Made by a program: the position numbers and the translations under genes. Below are positions 44,329-55,252 of a DNA stretch of 64,000 nucleotides, piece after piece. The notes beneath the pieces were generated by a model. It did no database searches. It was not told the DNA's origin and saw only the letters and a list, made by a program, of their open reading frames with translations. The stretch is taken from positions 58,956,748 through 59,020,747 of the forward strand of contig CM038038.1 in the NCBI GenBank assembly GCA_021397845.1. Reading direction: 5' to 3'. Every line of letters begins with the position of its first letter. Position 1 is the first letter of the stretch. Origin of the DNA: Areca catechu (Eukaryota; Streptophyta; Magnoliopsida; Arecales; Arecaceae).

Positions 44329-45600
44329 AACTCCATACGACTCTGAAACTCGTGCAACTCTAAAATCTGTGTAGCCTTGAAATATGTGTAGCTCTGAGAT
44401 TGATGCTTCACCTCTTTGGGATTGCTTTTAGATTCGTGTAGGTCTGAAGTCGAAAATAGTGAAGGCCAATTGCTTTTATGACCGTGCATGCATCTTCCTT
44501 CTCCATGGTCGATGGGAAGGTGGAATAGGGGAGATGTCATGGACAGACAGGAGAAGACGACCGCTGGTGGGCTCAAAGGGGATTGTTCACCGGAGGGAAG
44601 ATTCTGGTGGGCTAATTGATGATAGTCGGGTGGAGAAGGGAGGCTTCACGAAAGGTAATGGGCAGAGAGACGGGTGGCCGGCATGGACGGGGGAGGGCTG
44701 ACTTGTGTGCGAGGCTTCGTCGGCAATGGTGCTGGCGAAAGTAATGGTCCGGTAGGGTGACGAGGATCATGGCGGAGTCAGTGGAGGTTGATGACAGTAG
44801 CTGGGAGATGGGGCGGGGTGTCTGGCATCTCGGTAGCTGGGGCGATTGGGGATGGGGTTGGCTTGATCGACGACTAGGTTGAAGATGATCTCGGAGGGGC
44901 AGATCCGGTGGTTTCTTACTGGTGTCCCCGGAGGAACCTTCATCAGAGAAGGGGTGGCATGGACCTGTAGCACGGGCAGTGGCTATGGGTGTACGACGGT
45001 CATGGGAGGTCACAAGTAGTCTTTATGGGGCTCTCCAATTGGGATTCATCATCGATTGGAGGGAGGCTTCACGGATGGAGGATGGGGAAGTCATGGGCGG
45101 TGGTGGGATTCGATTGATGCCATGAGGGGAGGAGAGGATAGAGGTGGAGGCCGATGGTGTGGGTAGCGGGGCTCAGGCAGTGGGGTTATTACTCATGGGC
45201 GAATGATAGTTCTGTGGGACTGGGACAGACTGGCTAGTAATGGCATCCGAGGATGAGTTCCGGTGCGGCTTTTATCTGGATGGGGTATTGTGTGACGGTG
45301 AAACGGGTGGGAGGGATTGGTGATGGACTATATTATTTGGGAGTTGAAGTGTTCGGGATTGGAATACTGAGGGGAAAAAAGAAGAGTTCGGTAATCCAGA
45401 AAAATAGAGGAGCAGAGATGAAGAACAAAAGATGGAGAGGAAGATCTGGGAAGAAAAGAAAAAAAAATATTAGTGAATTGGATGAACTGGTTGGGAGATT
45501 TGTTCTTTTTTTATGAGATGGTGTCGAATCTAGAAAAAAGATGGGTCGCCGAAGCTGGTGAGGGGGATCTGGGGTGATATGAAGGTATCCTAATTTTCTA

Positions 45601-45612
45601 GCTCTGATACCA
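45601..45612 (-). other. Element H primer-binding site
   Basis: TGGTATCAGAGC on the minus strand, an exact initiator tRNA-Met complement, four bases from the LTR. Confidence 0.88.
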
Positions 45613-45616
45613 AAAT

Positions 45617-46313
45617 TGGTGCATGACAGATAAGGTAGGATCATTGGTGAGCCTAGAAGTCACCTAGATTAGGGTACTACTACTTTTTTTTGAATTTTTT
45701 TCTAGGGATGGTGAAGGAACAATGGGGATGGAAGACTTAAGGTTTGGCACTCATGGACTTTGGGACTCACACTAACAAAGAGACCTCTCACCTCTAGGGC
45801 ATTCCACCCACCTCAATACTTGGAGGTGTTAGGGTGAATCTCAAAAGATATGGGGGGTAAAGAAAATGAAATCAAGGAAGGGGATAACTAGACATGACCC
45901 ATCATCATATCATGGGGTTGGGCTTCACACCCTCTCCTCATGGAGTGAAAGAAAAGAATCTTTCTTTCCTAAAAACTCATCTTTATTGACCAAACCATTT
46001 TTTTACAAAGGACTGAGGGTAGTATTTATAGACCTTTCCAACCCTCATTTGAATCAAATATAAGATAAAAAGATAAGAATGGTTCAAATTCAAATACAAG
46101 ATAAGGATAAGATAATGCCTATCCATATCTCAATCCTAACCAACCAAATCCTAAATCAAATTTCAAACAACCAATTCTAATCAACTATTTTTTTTTAATT
46201 TGAATTTATTAAAATCTGTGCTACTCTGGGATCAGTGCTGCTCCGGGATCAGAGATCAGTGCTGCTTCGAGATCAATGCTGCTCTAGGATCAGTGCTGGC
46301 AATGTCCCCATCA
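45617..46313 (-). repeat. Element H LTR
   Basis: 697 bp, starting TGGTGCATGACAG and ending ATGTCCCCATCA. It is similar to the G LTRs (TTAGGGTACTACTA block, CAAAGGACTGAGGG block, GCTGCTCTAGGATC block) but clearly diverged. The TATA box TATAAATA (minus) is at 46023-46030. Confidence 0.85.
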
Positions 46314-47158
46314 CTTTCTCCCACTCAGATTGTGGAAACCTATTTTAACTAGGAGAAGACTTGTAATCCCTTTAGGAGAGGACATGGGAACTCTATAAAT
46401 ACCCCATACCTCTTCCTCTTGTAAAAAAATTTTTCTCATATGAATTAAACTTTGCTGAAATTTTGAGTTAATTGCCTTGTGTTTTATTCTTGTGTTGGTT
46501 CTCTAGTTTTGTTTGAGTGCTTTCCTTGTACCCTGGCCGAACCCCTACTACCCTAGCATCCTTCTGCATCCTAGAAGATCAGCCATGCCTAAGAGAAGAG
46601 TGCCCTTGCTGCCGTCCAAGTGAAGGGACCCCTTCTTCTCCAGGCCGCCAGCTTCTAACCCTAATCCAGCTTCAACCCAAATCCTAGTTTCTTTTTTTTG
46701 CATTATTTACTATTTTGATTGACCTCTGATGCTTGCAGGATTCCTGAGGTGTTTTACCTCCCCAAAGGAGGCCTTCTTTGCCTCCAGGACTGCCCAAATC
46801 AGCCATCTAATCCAAGGAAACTGAAGCTTCATCATCTAGGCTCTAATCAGAGTGTGAGTGATCTCTTCAATTGCTGAATCTACAATCATTGACTGGTTAC
46901 ATCCTTTCTTTCTCTTGATTTTTGATTTGATGAAGATTAGCTATCCTAAGCGAGAATTTCTCAATTCTCGGGTTCTGATTTTTATTATTTTGCATGAGTA
47001 TGCCTGCGATATGATGATTCTTTGCATTACTGATTATCCTGCTAGTTCTTACTTAATTTTGAGAATTTAGGCTACAAATTTAATGTTAAAAAAATTATTC
47101 AAAAATTAGTTTACTATTTTTTATGCATGTTTAGCAATCTTAGAGTCATCCTGCATCA
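46314..47158 (+). repeat. Inverted C-family LTR fragment
   Basis: This is the reverse complement of roughly the first 845 bp of the C LTRs. It ends GACTCTAA-complement text and CCTGCATCA at 47158, and carries TATAAATA on the plus strand at 46394-46401. Sense is plus, opposite to A, C, E, L and M. The left part of this LTR is missing where H abuts. A weak PBS-like CGTATCAAACTC follows at 47168-47179. Confidence 0.8.
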
Positions 47159-47635
47159 GTTCATCTCGTATCAAACTCCTTGTAGAAGTGGGCTGGTTGA
47201 CTCCTTGAATTGTAAGGCTTTTCTTAGTCTTGGGCTGCTAGGGCGCATGCCCTGGATGGGGCTTGGGGTGGGGTGCAAGATCATGAATGAGCCTAGGAGG
47301 GTGCCAGCTCCAGATGGGCCAAGGTAGGGGTGCCAAGGCCTAGGGTGCCAAAAGCTGGAGTGCCAAACCTTGGGGTGCCATGGGCTATGTGTCATGGGCC
47401 AGGGGAGGTGCTGGACTCCTATGGACTTGGGGCACCTCCTCTTGATAGGTTGGGGCTTCATTCTCCAGGAGTTGGGCGGCATGAACAAGGGACCCAGATG
47501 CTATGCTGATGTCTTGAATGCAGGTCCAATAATCCTTCTCTTGAGCAGGACTCATATGACTGAATTGAAACTGGTGGACTTCTTGACTAGACTAACATAA
47601 CTGAACTCAATTTATTGATGAACAAGACTTGGCTC
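47159..47635. repeat. Unresolved LTR-like fragment
   Basis: The sequence has the composition and phrase pattern of the middle of the chromovirus LTRs read as in A, C and M (GGGCTTGGGG, GGGGTGCCA repeats, then a run of GACTCAxATGACTGA units). I cannot align it to any one of them and see no coding sequence. Element K starts at 47636. Confidence 0.4.
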
Positions 47636-47995
47636 TGTTGACCCCTTGAGTGATTTTGATAATAACAAAATATTGGAGCATGTATTTGTCTTACTAACAA
47701 CTCTTCAAGTGCATTACAAGTTTTTGTAGGATGATCTTAATGCCCAATTGCAACTCCTACAACATTGTTATATGTCTTGTGTAATATTGCAAATGATTCA
47801 TCTAAAGAAGAACCCAAAGAAAGATTGATGTAATATTCATGAAAAAGGGTTACTTCTATGTATTTTTCAAGCTTAAATTTTTTTAGAATTTGTTGCTAGT
47901 TGAGTTGGAAAGAGTCTTAAGTGTTGAAGAGTTGCTAGATGAATTCTGGAGAAGAGTTAATGTTTTTATTGAAAACTCACTCGAACCAACTCATG
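47636..47995 (+). repeat. Element K 5' LTR, part 1
   Basis: The first 360 bp of the LTR, up to TCATG (47991-47995), the target duplication made by L. It contains the SIRE-like GATTTTGATAATAACAAAA block. Confidence 0.88.
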
Positions 47996-49621
47996 TGATG
48001 CAGAACAAATAAAGGAATGCGATGCGGAAGTAAATTAAGATTAACTAATTTTTTTTGTTTTTATATGTTTGTAGAAGTTGGCTTCAAATCAAAGAAAAGT
48101 TAACCTAACATTGAAAGATACTAATATGATAATTGAAAGCACAATTTTAAGGAAACTAAATTATCAGAGTAGTTCAGAAGCAACGGATCGCTGGGGGTTG
48201 AGAAACTCCCAGACCTAGGGTTTCGCTCCGAACTTTCAAAAGAACAGAAATAAAGAGGAGAGATGGTTTATCTAACCAGACAATGATCTTCACAGATTTT
48301 GGTGGAGGAACTCTCCCGAGCAGATTGTTGGATCCCGGATTCAGATATCTTCGTAATGGATCCTCCAATATTGGACCTTTGGCCGGTTGGCTTCTCCTGA
48401 ACTCAAGATCTGGAAGAGAAGAAAAACAATTGATGGAATCAGAGAGTCAAGGGAAAGATTTACCAGGTTGATGAACTAGAAGATTGAAATTGCTGAAAAC
48501 TGGATTCTCCTAGATGTTGATGTGATTTTCCTTGGAACTTGCTCTGGATCTGAAGTTGCCGGACTGGATCTGGATGAAGGTGGACGGCCTGGACTTGTAG
48601 AGAGAGAGAGGCCGTGGGAGATGGATGGATCTAGGGTTTGATGGATTGAAAATAATGAAGGGTGGCTAGGGTTTTGGAATTTCAAGTGGCTAACCTATGG
48701 TTTTGGATAAAGATGGAGATCTCTCACCTCCTCAAGGCTCCAATGGAACCCGGATTACCCCCTCACGGAGCTCAACACTTAGAGTAGTGCGGAAGAAGAG
48801 AAACCTAGGTCACTCAACACAAGAGAATAGCAAAAAAATAATTTTCTTCATTGATTTTCTAAAGTTACAAAGAGAGGTCTATTATATAGACCTAAAATTT
48901 TCTCCAAGCTTGTACAAATTCCCATGTGGGACTAAACTCCTCCAACCACTAGATTAGGTAGAAAATCTTCTCTCTTGGCCGACCAAGAGTTCAAAGAAAA
49001 TTGGGATGGCCATAAAGGAATTTTTTTTGAATTTTTTTGGTGCCTCCTTTGGAGTTGGATTTGGATTTGGAGTCCTCTTCTTCTTATGGTATTTCTTCTT
49101 TTCTTCCACTCCAAGTTAAGCTCTTTGATTTTGATTTGAACTTCAATTAGGAGTAGGTTGGATGTCCTTCTTTGATTTCTTCTCCAAGAGAAGTCTTCTT
49201 CCTTCTTTGCTTAGGTAAAATAGGCAGGTATGGGCGCCTCCTTTAAAGTAGCCTCCAATTTGATTTTTTCTTCTTTGGATGTGGGGACCATGACACTGGG
49301 ATGCCTCTATGGCACCTCCTGGACTCTGGCGTGTGCTCGGAGTGTGGCTAGCTGTGTGGCTTGGAGTGTGGCCTCCACTTGCTTGAACCTTGATTTGATT
49401 GGAAGACAAATGTGGCACCATTTTGGACCAAATTGAAACCACATTGGGACTTGCACTAAGTCAACATGACTCAACAAAATTTAAATGGTGACTCAATAAA
49501 TAAAATAAATAAACTGGTTGACCAGGTCAACCTTTATTACAAACCCTAATTTCTCGGGCAATGTCAATCAGAGATCCAAATGGAGCTCTGAAGTCTTCTT
49601 CTGAGTCTGGTGCCCGCACCA
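47996..49621 (-). repeat. Element L left LTR (3' LTR in sense)
   Basis: 1,626 bp, starting TGATGCAGAACAAATAAAG and ending TGGTGCCCGCACCA. The TATA box TATATAAT (minus) is at 48882-48889. The last codons of pol (49621-49564) lie inside it. Confidence 0.96.
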
Positions 49622-52359
49622 ATTCTCCCAGGGTGGGAGGAACTCGACCCTGTCGAGTAAGGCTCAAGTTGGCTCTGGTATCTCTCCAAGAGGTCTGGGT
49701 CCAATTCTAGTAATTCTTCTCGGGAGATCCAAGAGTCATCAGAATCTGGCCTTCCTTGCCAGCGGACCAGGTACCTTTGGTATCCTCGATTACGAGTAGA
49801 GATAACCTGATCATCCAGGATATTTTCAATCTGCTCTTTCCTCACAGGCCAGTTTGTTGGTGGACACACAGGGTCGGGATCACTCTCAATGATAGGGTTA
49901 GGCTCAAAAGGCTCACTAGGAATCACAGCTGGCTCCCTGTACTCTACTAAGTCTGTAATGTTGAAAGTAGAGCTAATGCCTAGTTCTGGAGGCAACTCGA
50001 GCACATAGGCATTGGATCCTACTCTCTTTACCACTCTAAATGGTCCAGCTCCCCTAGCATGTAACTTTCTAACGGTTCCAGGAGGAAACCGTTCAGGCCT
50101 TAACCTAATCATCACATAGTCTCCCTCAACAAAAGATTTGACTCGCCTTTGAGTATCAGCCAACTTCTTATAAGTTTCATTACTTAAATTTATTTTGGCA
50201 TGAATTTCTTTATGCAAGTCTTTTACATGCTGTGCAAAATTCTCAGCAGATTCGGAGACTCGAGTGTGGACAGGTAAAGGGACTAGGTCAAGAGGTGTGT
50301 GAGGTTTGTACCCATGTACAATTTTAAATGGACTCTTACCTGTAGACCTATTGACCGAGTCATTGTACGCAAATTCTGCCCTTGGTAGGTATAAATCCCA
50401 ATTTCTGGTGTTTTCACCAACAAGACATCTCAGCAGATTTCCTAGGCTATGGTTCACTACTTCAGTTTGGCCATCAGTTTGGGGATGATAGGCAGTTGAA
50501 AACTTAAGTTTTGTCCCTAACTTATGCCAAAGGGTCTTCCAAAAGTAACTGGTGAACCGGACATCCCTATCTGAAACGATTGTCTTAGGTAGGCCATGGA
50601 GTCTAACTATCTCATTGAAGAAAAGCGTGGCTACCTTAGACGCATCAAAGGTTTGGGAACAAGGCAGGAAGTGGGCCATTTTAGAGAATCGGTCGACTAC
50701 GACACAGATAGAATCATGTCTCCTCTGGGTCTTAGGTAAACCTAACACAAAATCCATACTCACATCTTGCCAAGGACGATCTGGGATAGGGAGTGGGGTA
50801 TAAAGACCAGTGTTTTGTTTTCGCTGTTTGGCAACAGCGCAGGTTCGACATCTAGCTACAATATTAGCTACATCCCTTTTCAAGCTAGGCCAGAAAAAGT
50901 GGTCTTCAATAGCTAGAATGGTCTTGTCTTTTCCAAAATGGCCAGCTAAACCTCCAGCATGGATTTCCCAAATCAAAAATTCCCTAAGAGAAGTTCTAGG
51001 GATGCAAAGCCTATTTTTGAAGAACAAAAAACCATCTACAAGGGTATAATCCTGGTGATTACTAGATGGTCCTTGAACTAGATCCTGATACACAGTTGTG
51101 AAATCCGGACAAGACTCATATTCCTCTTTGATTTGCTCAAACCCTATGACCTCAGTTCTAACAGAAGTTAATAACAGAGATCGGTGACTAAGGGCATCAG
51201 CTACCTTATTCTCAACTCCAGCCTTATGTTTCAGGACAAAAGTATAGGACTGGATATATTCTACCCACTTAGCATGACTAGGGTTTAGCTTCTTTTGGAA
51301 GTTCAGAAATCTAAGAGCCTCATGGTCCGAAAATAGTACAAATTCCTGCGGTAGCAAATAATGTCTCCAGTAACGCAAAGCTTGCACCACCGCATAAAAT
51401 TCCTTATCATAGGTAGAATACCTAAGCTTAGCATCATTAAGTTTTTCACTAAAGAATGCTATGGGATGATTCTCTTGGCTTAGGACTCCACCTATTCCTA
51501 CACCTGAAGCATCACAGGCAACCTCAAATACTTTAGAAAAATCGGGTAATCTCAGAATGGGTGCCTGGGTCATTTTATCCTTAAGATCTAGGAAGGCTTT
51601 ATGGGCTGACTTAGTCCAATGAAATTCTTCCTTCCTAATACAATCAGTGATAGGAGCAGCTAAAGTACTAAACCCCTTGATGATTCGCCTATAGAAGGTA
51701 GCCAAGCCGTGGAAACTTCTAACTTCATGCACATTGGTTGGCTCTGGCCAGTCTACTATGGACCTAATTTTCTCAGGATCGGCCGCCACGCCATCAGGGG
51801 TTACTACAAAACCAAGAAAGATAACTCTACTAGTCATGAATTCACACTTCTTAAGATTACCGTAGAGTCTCTCATTCCTCAAAACTTGGCAGACTGCTCT
51901 AAGGTGGCCTAGGTGATCTGCTAGGGTCTTACTATAGATCAGGATGTCATCAAAATAGACCACCACAAATTTTCCTATGAAAGCTCTAAGTACCTGGGTC
52001 ATAAATCTCATGAAGGTACTAGGGGCATTGGATAACCCAAAAGGCATAACAACCCATTTATAAAGACCATCCTTAGTTTTGAAAGCAGTTTTCCATTCAT
52101 CCCCGGGTCTAATCCTAACCTGATGATAGCCGCTTTTGAGATCAATCTTAGAAAAAACCATTGCACCAGCCATTATATCAAGCATGTCATCTAGTCTAGG
52201 GATGGGAAACCTATATTTGATTGTAATTTTATTGATGGCACGACTGTCAACACACATCCTCCACGTGCCATCTTTCTTTGGGGTCAGTAAGGCTGGGACT
52301 GCATAAGGGCTAAGACTTTCTCTAATAAACCCCTTCCTCAATAATTCTCCAACCTGCTT
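49564..52359 (-). CDS. Element L pol: RT, RNase H, integrase, chromodomain
   Basis: An uninterrupted frame of 931 codons, in the same frame as gag-protease; only the stop at 52360-52362 separates them. Counting from the TTG codon at 52341, RT has FSKIDLKSGYHQ (63-74) and YFDDILIYS (129-137). RNase H has CDASGVGIGG (275-284), DHEALRF (339-345) and VADALS (381-386). The integrase zinc finger runs from EIHAGGLAGH to CRTC (about 460-501). The catalytic D530, D591 and E627 show the 35-residue spacing of DD35E. A GPFRVVKRVGSNAYV segment follows, then a chromodomain (840-885, YLVRWQGRPDSDDSW). All catalytic residues seen are intact. The C-terminal 19 residues are encoded in the LTR. It would need readthrough or suppression to be made. 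Confidence 0.95.
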   Translation of the reverse strand, partial: KQVGELLRKGFIRESLSPYAVPALLTPKKDGTWRMCVDSRAINKITIKYRFPIPRLDDMLDIMAGAMVFSKIDLKSGYHQVRIRPGDEWKTAFKTKDGLYKWVVMPFGLSNAPSTFMRFMTQVLRAFIGKFVVVYFDDILIYSKTLADHLGHLRAVCQVLRNERLYGNLKKCEFMTSRVIFLGFVVTPDGVAADPEKIRSIVDWPEPTNVHEVRSFHGLATFYRRIIKGFSTLAAPITDCIRKEEFHWTKSAHKAFLDLKDKMTQAPILRLPDFSKVFEVACDASGVGIGGVLSQENHPIAFFSEKLNDAKLRYSTYDKEFYAVVQALRYWRHYLLPQEFVLFSDHEALRFLNFQKKLNPSHAKWVEYIQSYTFVLKHKAGVENKVADALSHRSLLLTSVRTEVIGFEQIKEEYESCPDFTTVYQDLVQGPSSNHQDYTLVDGFLFFKNRLCIPRTSLREFLIWEIHAGGLAGHFGKDKTILAIEDHFFWPSLKRDVANIVARCRTCAVAKQRKQNTGLYTPLPIPDRPWQDVSMDFVLGLPKTQRRHDSICVVVDRFSKMAHFLPCSQTFDASKVATLFFNEIVRLHGLPKTIVSDRDVRFTSYFWKTLWHKLGTKLKFSTAYHPQTDGQTEVVNHSLGNLLRCLVGENTRNWDLYLPRAEFAYNDSVNRSTGKSPFKIVHGYKPHTPLDLVPLPVHTRVSESAENFAQHVKDLHKEIHAKINLSNETYKKLADTQRRVKSFVEGDYVMIRLRPERFPPGTVRKLHARGAGPFRVVKRVGSNAYVLELPPELGISSTFNITDLVEYREPAVIPSEPFEPNPIIESDPDPVCPPTNWPVRKEQIENILDDQVISTRNRGYQRYLVRWQGRPDSDDSWISREELLELDPDLLERYQSQLEPYSTGSSSSHPGRIGAGTRLRRRLQSSIWISD

Positions 52360-54360
52360 TTACAGTTCTTCATGCTCAGATGGATTCATCCTGTAATGGG
52401 GCAAGTTGGGCAAAGTCGCTCCTGGGATTAGATCTATGGCATGCTGGATATCCCTAAGAGGTGGAAGGTGGTCTGGCAAATCCTCGGGAAAGACATCCTC
52501 AAATTCTTTTAACACAGGTTTAACTTCTTGAGGAGGCTCTGAGGGTTCCGAAGTTCTAAGTTCCTTAGCAGTCAACATCCAGATGGGTGAACCACTATGA
52601 ATTTCTTGTTCTAGATCCTTAGCACTGATTAGGTTCACTCCAGTTTTCATCTCCTTAACCTTACCGGCTCCTTTAGTTACCTTGTCCTTAGGGAGAACTG
52701 AATGGATCGTAATCTTCTTCCCATTGAAACTAAAGACACAGGTATTGGATTTTCCTAAGAGGGTGGCATCATGATCATACAACCAAGGTCTTCCGAGAAT
52801 TATACTGCTCACCCCCATGTGTAAAACATCGCACCAAATCTTTTCGTGATAAGATTGCATTTGGATTTGGACTTGACATCTAGACTGGATGGGTATGGAG
52901 GTAGAATCTACCCAAAAAACCTTATAGGGGTTGGGATGGGGAACTGGGATTAAGCCTAACATCTTGACAGTGCTAGTAGAGATGGCATTTACACAGCTCC
53001 CACTATCTATGATGATCTTACATACCTTATCCCCTAATTTAAGAAAAGTCTGTAGGATGTTAGTCCTACGCCAATCCTCTTGAACTAGATTCTGGGATAT
53101 GATGCATCTTACAACTCCTAATTGGTCAGATTCATTGGGTTCCTCCTCTCCTTCATACTCCTCAACCAAATTCATTCCGGCCTCATAAACTTCTTCTTCA
53201 AATTCCTCACTGGGCTCGGAATTATCATTCTCTCCCTCTTCTATGTAAAGGGATCTTCGTGGGCACTGGCTCGCAACATGACCTACCTTATGACACTTGA
53301 AATAGGCTATGGCAGTACACTGACTGGAAATGTGACCTGGTTTCTGACACTTAAAACAGGTGATATTTGAACTAGGGGTTCTCTGGGTGTCAGGTGCCTT
53401 ACCTTTGTCCATGGGTCTAGGGGTAGAAGTACCCTGAAAAGGTTTACTAGGGATAACTTGGCTAGGTCCATTCCTTGGGATTGGGGCACTAACCCTAGAA
53501 GGTATAGGTCCTCTCTGAAATTTCTCAGTGTTCAGTGCAATCTGGTAGGCTTGGTCTAGATCAGTAACCTCTCTCAGAAATAGTTCTCTCTTGATTTCTT
53601 CCCTCAGTCCAGCCCTAAATCTAGACAAAGTGACTTCGTGGGCTTCACTTACATCACATCTCATTAGGTATTCATCAAAAGTAGTTATGTAGTCTGAGAC
53701 AGATCGGTTTCCTTGTTTCAGGTTTTGCCATTGGTCTAACAGGTTTTGCTGGTATGAAATGGGTAGGTATTTATCTCTCAGTTTTTCTTTCATACCCTGC
53801 CAAGTGGTTATGGGCTCAACATTCCATCTCCTAGTGGTTAGCTCAATGTTCCCCCAGTATAACCTAGCTTGACGCACTAATTTCATCTTGGCAAACTTGT
53901 ATTTCCTCTCCTCAGACATAGCATACCACTCAAAGTATTGGTCCATCTCACCCTCCCAATCAGAATACACCATAGGGTTCAGACTACCATCAAAAGTGGG
54001 TGCATCTAATTTGATGTTCCTGATGAACCTATCATCTCTATCTTCAGGCTCTGGGTCAGGCCTCCTATGATTAGGTTCAGGATCTCTATATAAATGCCTT
54101 CTAGGCTCCTGATGTGGGTGAGGTTGAGGCACATTAAAATCGGGGTCAGGAGTCCAATTCCGATGTCTAGGTTCTTCAAGTACTTGGACTCGGTCCCTAA
54201 GTTGGGTAAGATCCTCATGAATTTGTGCGCTAAACTGGGCCACAGTGTTTGTCATATCCTGATTCATTTTAGCTATACTTTCAGTAAGAGTTCTGATCAT
54301 GGCCTCTAAATCAGGTTGGGTTTGACCAGGTTGATATGGCACCCCGTTTCTGGTAGACAT
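52360..54360 (-). CDS. Element L gag-protease, ending at an in-frame stop before RT
   Basis: 666 aa from ATG 54360 (MSTRNGVPYQPG). Residues 15-65 form a coiled-coil-like N-terminus and 66-115 a charged Pro/His/Arg linker. The gag domain is about 118-285 (DAPTFDGSLNPMVYSDW; QARLYWGNIEL; LLDQWQNLKQGNRSVSDYI; TLSRFRAGLREEIKREL). CCHC knuckle 1 is 335-348 (CFKCQKPGHISSQC). A second knuckle at 353-366 has lost its first Cys (YFKCHKVGHVASQC). The aspartic protease has IIIDSGSCVNAIS (about 449-461) and ILGRPWLYDHDATL. The frame stops at TAA (52362-52360) where C keeps a Gln in HLELQRQVGELL, so it is probably a Gln-to-stop change in a single gag-pol frame. Cell role: particle assembly and polyprotein cleavage. 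Confidence 0.95.
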   Translation of the reverse strand: MSTRNGVPYQPGQTQPDLEAMIRTLTESIAKMNQDMTNTVAQFSAQIHEDLTQLRDRVQVLEEPRHRNWTPDPDFNVPQPHPHQEPRRHLYRDPEPNHRRPDPEPEDRDDRFIRNIKLDAPTFDGSLNPMVYSDWEGEMDQYFEWYAMSEERKYKFAKMKLVRQARLYWGNIELTTRRWNVEPITTWQGMKEKLRDKYLPISYQQNLLDQWQNLKQGNRSVSDYITTFDEYLMRCDVSEAHEVTLSRFRAGLREEIKRELFLREVTDLDQAYQIALNTEKFQRGPIPSRVSAPIPRNGPSQVIPSKPFQGTSTPRPMDKGKAPDTQRTPSSNITCFKCQKPGHISSQCTAIAYFKCHKVGHVASQCPRRSLYIEEGENDNSEPSEEFEEEVYEAGMNLVEEYEGEEEPNESDQLGVVRCIISQNLVQEDWRRTNILQTFLKLGDKVCKIIIDSGSCVNAISTSTVKMLGLIPVPHPNPYKVFWVDSTSIPIQSRCQVQIQMQSYHEKIWCDVLHMGVSSIILGRPWLYDHDATLLGKSNTCVFSFNGKKITIHSVLPKDKVTKGAGKVKEMKTGVNLISAKDLEQEIHSGSPIWMLTAKELRTSEPSEPPQEVKPVLKEFEDVFPEDLPDHLPPLRDIQHAIDLIPGATLPNLPHYRMNPSEHEEL

Positions 54361-55252
54361 GATGATTCAAGCAAGCACACAAAATGAGACTAGACTAAAT
54401 CGACTACTGGATCACTAGACCTAGAGTCCAAACTAGATGCCCAATCAGAGTGGCAAGCTAGCCTGTAGTAACTCAGGACTCAGCCAGGCAGGTGTAAGGG
54501 GAGTGTTAGGTCCTTGATTGCCAATCCTAGACACCAATCAGTGATTGGCCAGGTAGGCGGACCAGCACACAAGCCCTTCGGGACGTAGTCCCTAAACCAC
54601 CGTTCTAGACACTGAGTGCTAAGCACACACAGAATAACTCGGCAAACTGACTCAACACTAGCCTAGACCCGACCAATTGGTGTCCCTAGCCCACTAGGGC
54701 AAATTAGGTCTAACTGATTTTAAATTAGGTCTAGGTTCGAATGATTGGATGGTGGTTTTGGGCTAAGGAGAGGTAATCAACTCCTCCCCTTATCTTAGAT
54801 GCTCAATTGCCCTTAAGTAAATTATGAGATGATCACTCCAAAAAGAATTGAATTGCAGAATACAAAAAAACAGAGTTGCTGTATTTTAATTCTCAGAATT
54901 TTTACCGAAACCAATAAATCACAGAAAAATTATGGAAAATAGGTTCAATTATAAGGGTTTCAACGAAGCAAAAATCATGCAATTCTGAGTTTTATACAGG
55001 GAGAAATAATTTAGACAACAGGGAAATTACGGGCTGCAACTAGATTGTCTTCCCCGTTTATAATCCCTGCTACGAAGTTATAACCCAATGGATCCCCTAC
55101 ACGCCCTAGGAACACCCCGTGGAATGGGAGGAGGAGGCTTGCACCTCGCTTAGTTCCTAGGACCGGACATCCTGGGGAGTCTACTTCGAGCAGACAAAAT
55201 AAAAAGAAACAATCAAAACAAGCAAGCAAGCAAATCAGAAACCCTAGACTGG
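54361..55252 (-). other. Element L 5' leader
   Basis: Non-coding, between PBS and gag. It contains the conserved stem-loop (54534-54548) and its AGGTAGGCGGACCA neighbour, plus a second small inverted repeat GATTGCCAATC (54516-54526). A minus-strand frame (55280-55011) is Leu/Phe rich but is not conserved in C or E, and I do not call it. Confidence 0.65.
54534..54548 (-). promoter_or_regulatory. Conserved leader stem-loop, element L
   Basis: CCAATC, loop AGT, GATTGG. It is the counterpart of 9854-9868 in E (loop TGA). A role in RNA dimerisation or packaging is only a suggestion. Confidence 0.5.

Larger units (their letters stand above)
44329..46313 (-). mobile_element. Element H: second non-coding LTR element of the G family, one LTR left
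   Basis: The right LTR is 45617-46313, the PBS 45601-45612, and the internal region 44329-45600 resembles that of G (GTGTAGCTCTGA-like repeats, G-rich strand, no domain). The left LTR is missing; the 3' LTR of J abuts at 44328. J may have inserted into H and lost the rest, or a deletion may have joined them. The minus-strand frames here (45013-44612, 45644-45333) are Ser/Pro/Leu rich with no recognisable domain. Confidence 0.75.

Noticed and set aside
44459..45516. Gly/Arg-rich plus-strand frames as possible host genes
   Set aside because: They lie in the non-coding internal region of H and have no recognisable domain.
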